Assembly (NCBI GenBank): GCA_039925865.1
Contig: JBDSYA010000221.1
Span: 1 to 9,415 of the forward strand
DNA length: 9,415 bases
Direction: 5' to 3'
DNA from: JBDSYA01 sp039925865
Lineage (GTDB): Bacteria > Bacteroidota > Ignavibacteria > Tepidaquicellales > Tepidaquicellaceae
Shown: one piece after another, positions 7,377 to 9,415 of the stretch
How the letters are laid out: every line of letters begins with the position of its first letter
How positions within the stretch are numbered: the first letter of the stretch is position 1
The notes under the pieces: model-generated
Database searches by the model: none
Told to the model about the DNA's origin: nothing
The model's input: only the letters and a program-made list of their open reading frames with translations
Made by a program: the position numbers and the translations under genes

Positions 7377-8228
7377 ATGGAGAGCAGTGGCAATGAATTT
7401 GGAGGGTTTTGGACTGAAAAGAAAATAACAATATTTATAAAATATTTGAAGGCCTATCTTCAAATTATGAAGAATACAAGATTTGAACTGATTTACTTTG
7501 ATGGCTTTGCAGGTTCAGGTTACATAAAATCAAAGAAACAAAACGAAATAGAAGGAGTAGCTTTAAAAGTTTTATCAATATCTGATCCCAAAGAATTTGA
7601 TATTTATTATCATGTAGAATTAGATAAAGAAAAAAGCTATGAACTTGATAAAACTCTAAAGGATAAATTTCCAGACAAAGAAGATAGAATATTTTGCGTT
7701 TCAGATGATTGCAATAATAAGTTAATAGATCTTTCAAAATTTCTAAAGAAAAATAAATTTCACCGGGCATTAGTATTCATTGATCCTAAAGGTATGCAAT
7801 TAAAATGGGGATCACTAGAATCGTTAAAGGATTTGGGAGTGGATATTTGGTTGCTTATACCAACTGGAATGGGAATTAACAGGTTGTTAACCACTGACAG
7901 CAATAAATTATCCCAAGGTTTCATAAATAGATTGAAGGTTTTTCTTGGAATGTCAGAAGAAGAAATTTTGAACTACTTTTATAAAACGAAAAAGGAAAAT
8001 ACTCTCTTTGGAGAGGAAACAAGTTTAATTAAAGAAGAAAATACAAATCAGATTGCAATTGATTTGATCAGACAGAAAATGAGTAGTGTATTCAAACATG
8101 TTTCTCAACCCTATCCAATGAAAAACAATAAGAATAGTTTAATGTATCACTTTCTCTTTGCAAGTAATAATAAAACGGGCTTAAGGATAGCGGATGAAAT
8201 AATAGGTAATGAATTAAGTAAATTTTGA
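7377..8228 (+). CDS. tcmP: Three-Cys-motif partner protein TcmP (methyltransferase-like)
   Basis: This 283-residue member of the TcmP family is named for always lying beside a three-cysteine Gp37/Gp68 protein, as it does here. The family opening WTEKKITIFIKYLKAYLQIM spans residues 12-31. A Rossmann, SAM-methyltransferase-like pattern follows: FDGFAGSG (41-48) as the glycine-rich motif I, VELDK (80-84) as the acidic motif II, and FIDPKGMQLKW (134-144) with LLIPTGMGINRL (159-170) in the motif IV position. No catalytic function is established to my knowledge, so methyltransferase-like is a fold-level statement. It starts 97 bases after the nuclease gene, in a leader with no Shine-Dalgarno sequence, and ends 10 bases before its partner, so the pair is one unit. 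It is very AT-rich compared with the carB segment. Confidence 0.88.
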   Translation: MESSGNEFGGFWTEKKITIFIKYLKAYLQIMKNTRFELIYFDGFAGSGYIKSKKQNEIEGVALKVLSISDPKEFDIYYHVELDKEKSYELDKTLKDKFPDKEDRIFCVSDDCNNKLIDLSKFLKKNKFHRALVFIDPKGMQLKWGSLESLKDLGVDIWLLIPTGMGINRLLTTDSNKLSQGFINRLKVFLGMSEEEILNYFYKTKKENTLFGEETSLIKEENTNQIAIDLIRQKMSSVFKHVSQPYPMKNNKNSLMYHFLFASNNKTGLRIADEIIGNELSKF

Positions 8229-8238
8229 ATAAATAGCA

Positions 8239-9012
8239 ATGTCACAATCATCTATCGAATGGACTCAAATGACATGGAACCCGACCACAGGCTGCAACAA
8301 GCTCTCGCCAGGTTGTAAGTTTTGTTATGCATTAACCATGACAAAGAGATTAGAGGCAATGGGTTTGGAAAAATATAAGAATGGTTTTAAATTAACTGTC
8401 CATCCGGATACTTTGTCTATTCCTTATCAATGGAAAAAACCAAAAACAGTTTTTGTAAATTCGATGAGTGATTTATTTCATAAAGATATTCCATTAGAGT
8501 ATTTAATGAAGGTTTTTAAAGTCATGAATGACAATCTCCAACACACATTTCAAATTTTAACAAAAAGAGCAGATGTTCTTGCAAAATATGATTTAGCAAA
8601 TTTGATAAACTGGACGCCAAATATATGGATGGGAGTTTCCGTTGAAAATGATAGAGTTACAGAGAGGATTGATTTTTTAAGAAATACAAGGGCGAAGATC
8701 AAGTTTCTCTCTTTAGAACCATTGATAGGTCCATTGACAAATTTGAATTTAAAAAATATTGATTGGGTAATTGTTGGTGGTGAATCAGGATTTAAAGCAA
8801 GGCCGGTTATGAAAGATTGGATTGTTGAAATAAGAGACCAATGTAAAAAATCAAGGATTTCTTTCTTCTTTAAACAATGGGGGAAGGCGGAATTTAATAC
8901 TGATCAAAATGATCCAACTATCGATTCGAAACATTCACAGCATGCAAAAGGAGGATGCATGCTAAACGGAAAAACGTATCGGGAATTACCCCTGAAGAAA
9001 ACAATTTCTTGA
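8239..9012 (+). CDS. Phage Gp37/Gp68 family (DUF5131) three-cysteine protein
   Basis: This 257-residue protein matches the Gp37/Gp68 family across its length: WNPTTGC (13-19), cysteines C19, C26 and C29, SMSDLFH (75-81), QILTKR (105-110), GVSVEN (132-137), SLEPL (158-162), VGGESG (179-184) and FKQWG (211-215). The C-x6-C-x2-C cluster followed by a barrel-like series of strands resembles a radical-SAM iron-sulfur site with a widened first gap; that chemistry is inferred. The tail GKTYRELP matches the family ending, while residues 216-240 are a divergent insert with an extra cysteine (C240). It begins 10 bases after tcmP and is probably translated from the same message. The family occurs in phages and mobile regions. 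Its stop codon overlaps the degenerate palindrome at 9011. Confidence 0.9.
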   Translation: MSQSSIEWTQMTWNPTTGCNKLSPGCKFCYALTMTKRLEAMGLEKYKNGFKLTVHPDTLSIPYQWKKPKTVFVNSMSDLFHKDIPLEYLMKVFKVMNDNLQHTFQILTKRADVLAKYDLANLINWTPNIWMGVSVENDRVTERIDFLRNTRAKIKFLSLEPLIGPLTNLNLKNIDWVIVGGESGFKARPVMKDWIVEIRDQCKKSRISFFFKQWGKAEFNTDQNDPTIDSKHSQHAKGGCMLNGKTYRELPLKKTIS

Positions 9013-9106
9013 GGTCGCAAATTGCGTCCACAAGTAAAGTATCAAGAATGAATTATCTAATTGGAGGTCACAATTTGTGACCTCCAATATTAAAATTATT
9101 GTATGA
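9003..9106 (+). pseudogene. Scraps resembling an ORF6N-domain gene
   Basis: Two short stretches translate to the hallmark of ORF6N/KilA-N-type phage DNA-binding proteins, whose consensus (from memory) is ...EL.NLRSQ(I/F)(A/V)TSN. In one frame, 9003-9035 reads NFLRSQIASTS. In another, 9044-9088 reads KNELSNWRSQFVTSN and then runs to TGA 9104-9106. Neither has a start codon, the rest of the domain or a common frame, so this would be two overlapping or frameshifted leftovers. The same bases form palindromes, and the palindrome may be what is conserved rather than the protein. I rate the ORF6N reading as plausible rather than proven. Confidence 0.4.
9060..9088. repeat. 29-base perfect palindrome with a degenerate partner at 9013-9029
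   Basis: Arms ATTGGAGGTCACAA (9060-9073) and TTGTGACCTCCAAT (9075-9088) are perfect reverse complements around a single central T. Upstream, GGTCGCAA (9013-9020) and TTGCGTCC (9022-9029) form a shorter version with one mismatch. The two share GAGGTC-R-CAA (9011-9020 and 9064-9073), 53 bases apart. No T tract follows on the + strand, and a one-base loop is poor for a terminator. It may be an operator, a mobile palindromic unit, or the coding palindrome of an ORF6N remnant. Confidence 0.8.
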
Positions 9107-9117
9107 ATTTAAATTGA

Positions 9118-9184
9118 TTTATGAATCCTGTTTTTCCAAATGCTTTGACTAAATCCTTACAGATACAACCGGGAGTTTATTCAT
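9118..9184 (-). pseudogene. hicA: Truncated, frameshifted hicA toxin remnant
   Basis: On the minus strand an ATG at 9184, three bases after the hicB stop, begins MNKLPVVS. If one G is restored near 9160, it continues GKDLVKAFGKTGFINQ. This is the typical HicA opening (MNKLPV.SGK...KAL.K.GF). As read, the frame hits TAG a few codons later. Homology ends near 9118, before the catalytic G-S-H region expected of the mRNA interferase, so the toxin is dead on two counts. The hicB-then-hicA order with tight spacing supports the identification. Confidence 0.6.
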
Positions 9185-9187
9185 AAG

Positions 9188-9393
9188 TTAAACTTCAATG
9201 ATCTCTTCAGTTATTGGAGGTGGGATTGGTTCATTATGGTTTCTAAGGCTTTCGATATAACCTTCCATAGCTTCTTTTATATGACCAGGGCCTCTGACCT
9301 GGTATTCCCCTGAGAAACACACCCTGGAAGTGATGGAACCTCAGCAACAAAAATTCCATCCTCGTCCTGCTCTATTAAAATTCTGTATTTCAT
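9188..9393 (-). pseudogene. hicB: Frameshifted hicB antitoxin
   Basis: The minus-strand ATG at 9393 begins MKYRILIEQDEDGIFVAEVP and continues SLPGCVSQGNTRSEAL, the classic partial RNase-H-like HicB fold. As read, the frame ends after 38 codons (ALVI-stop). Adding one base near 9283-9286 restores HIKEAMEGYIESLRNHNEP and then IPPPITEEIIEV up to TAA at 9190-9188, giving the usual length of about 68 residues with the PIPPP ending. The total of 206 bases is one short of a whole number of codons, which fits a single lost base, most simply a G in the ...CTGG-TCAT run. The antitoxin should bind HicA and repress its own promoter. Here it is broken or mis-sequenced. The leader contains an A run just before the ATG. 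Confidence 0.75.
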
Positions 9394-9415
9394 ATATTTT
9401 TTTTAATATAACCAT

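Noticed and set aside
7465..7770. 101-codon minus-strand frame inside tcmP
   Set aside because: It is Leu/Tyr/Phe-rich antisense of an AT-rich gene whose family motifs lie on the + strand.
9060..9088. The perfect palindrome as a rho-independent terminator of the tcmP operon
   Set aside because: A one-base centre cannot form a normal loop and no T tract follows on the + strand. An ORF6N-like coding origin or an operator fits better.
1..9415. CRISPR array, insertion sequence or integrase
   Set aside because: No regularly spaced repeats, no transposase or recombinase motifs and no terminal inverted repeats flanking a gene were seen.
9394..9415. An intact hicA upstream of hicB on the minus strand
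   Set aside because: Only 22 bases remain and they show no HicA sequence. The hicA remnant is found after hicB instead, so the order is hicB-hicA.

Overview
The DNA is AT-rich. Most starts lack a clear Shine-Dalgarno sequence and sit behind A-rich leaders (for example 3149, 7377, 8239). With the family content this suggests the Bacteroidota/Ignavibacteriota side of the FCB group, but no marker gene settles it. The window joins a housekeeping segment to a defence-type accessory island whose two edges are full of decayed genes.

Left, housekeeping (1-2230): the last codons of an unknown protein, then a stand-alone C-terminal half of carbamoyl-phosphate synthase large subunit (151-1938), then a 61-residue membrane-anchored protein (1988-2173) closed by a strong intrinsic terminator. 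No carA and no N-terminal carB half are present.

Left edge of the island (2230-2747): about 500 bases without an intact gene. They hold a second terminator-like hairpin (2385-2415), a short remnant that can be read either as a tRNA 3' end or as a broken small gene, and a 34-codon fragment resembling the N-terminus of DUF2075 helicase-like proteins.

Island core (2748-9012), all on the + strand: a MazG-like nucleotide pyrophosphohydrolase (TTG start); an McrB-like AAA+ ATPase with a putative DUF3578-type N-terminal domain; directly abutting it (TAAATG), a DUF2357/PD-(D/E)XK nuclease that takes the place of McrC; then a tight pair, TcmP (methyltransferase-like) and a Gp37/Gp68 (DUF5131) three-cysteine protein. 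The McrB-like/DUF2357 pair is best read as a modification-dependent (type IV-like) restriction machine: the ATPase powers and the partner cuts. The TcmP/DUF5131 pair is an uncharacterised two-gene module whose motifs suggest SAM or radical-SAM chemistry. It is the best candidate here for an undescribed system.

Right edge (9013-9415): more debris. A 29-base perfect palindrome and a degenerate partner spell, in translation, the LRSQ-(I/F)-(A/V)-TS motif typical of ORF6N-domain proteins. On the minus strand lies a broken hicB-hicA toxin-antitoxin module with one missing base in each gene and a truncated hicA. The picture is a turnover hotspot with an intact defence core between decayed older cargo. 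All family assignments are by eye from motifs; no database search was run.
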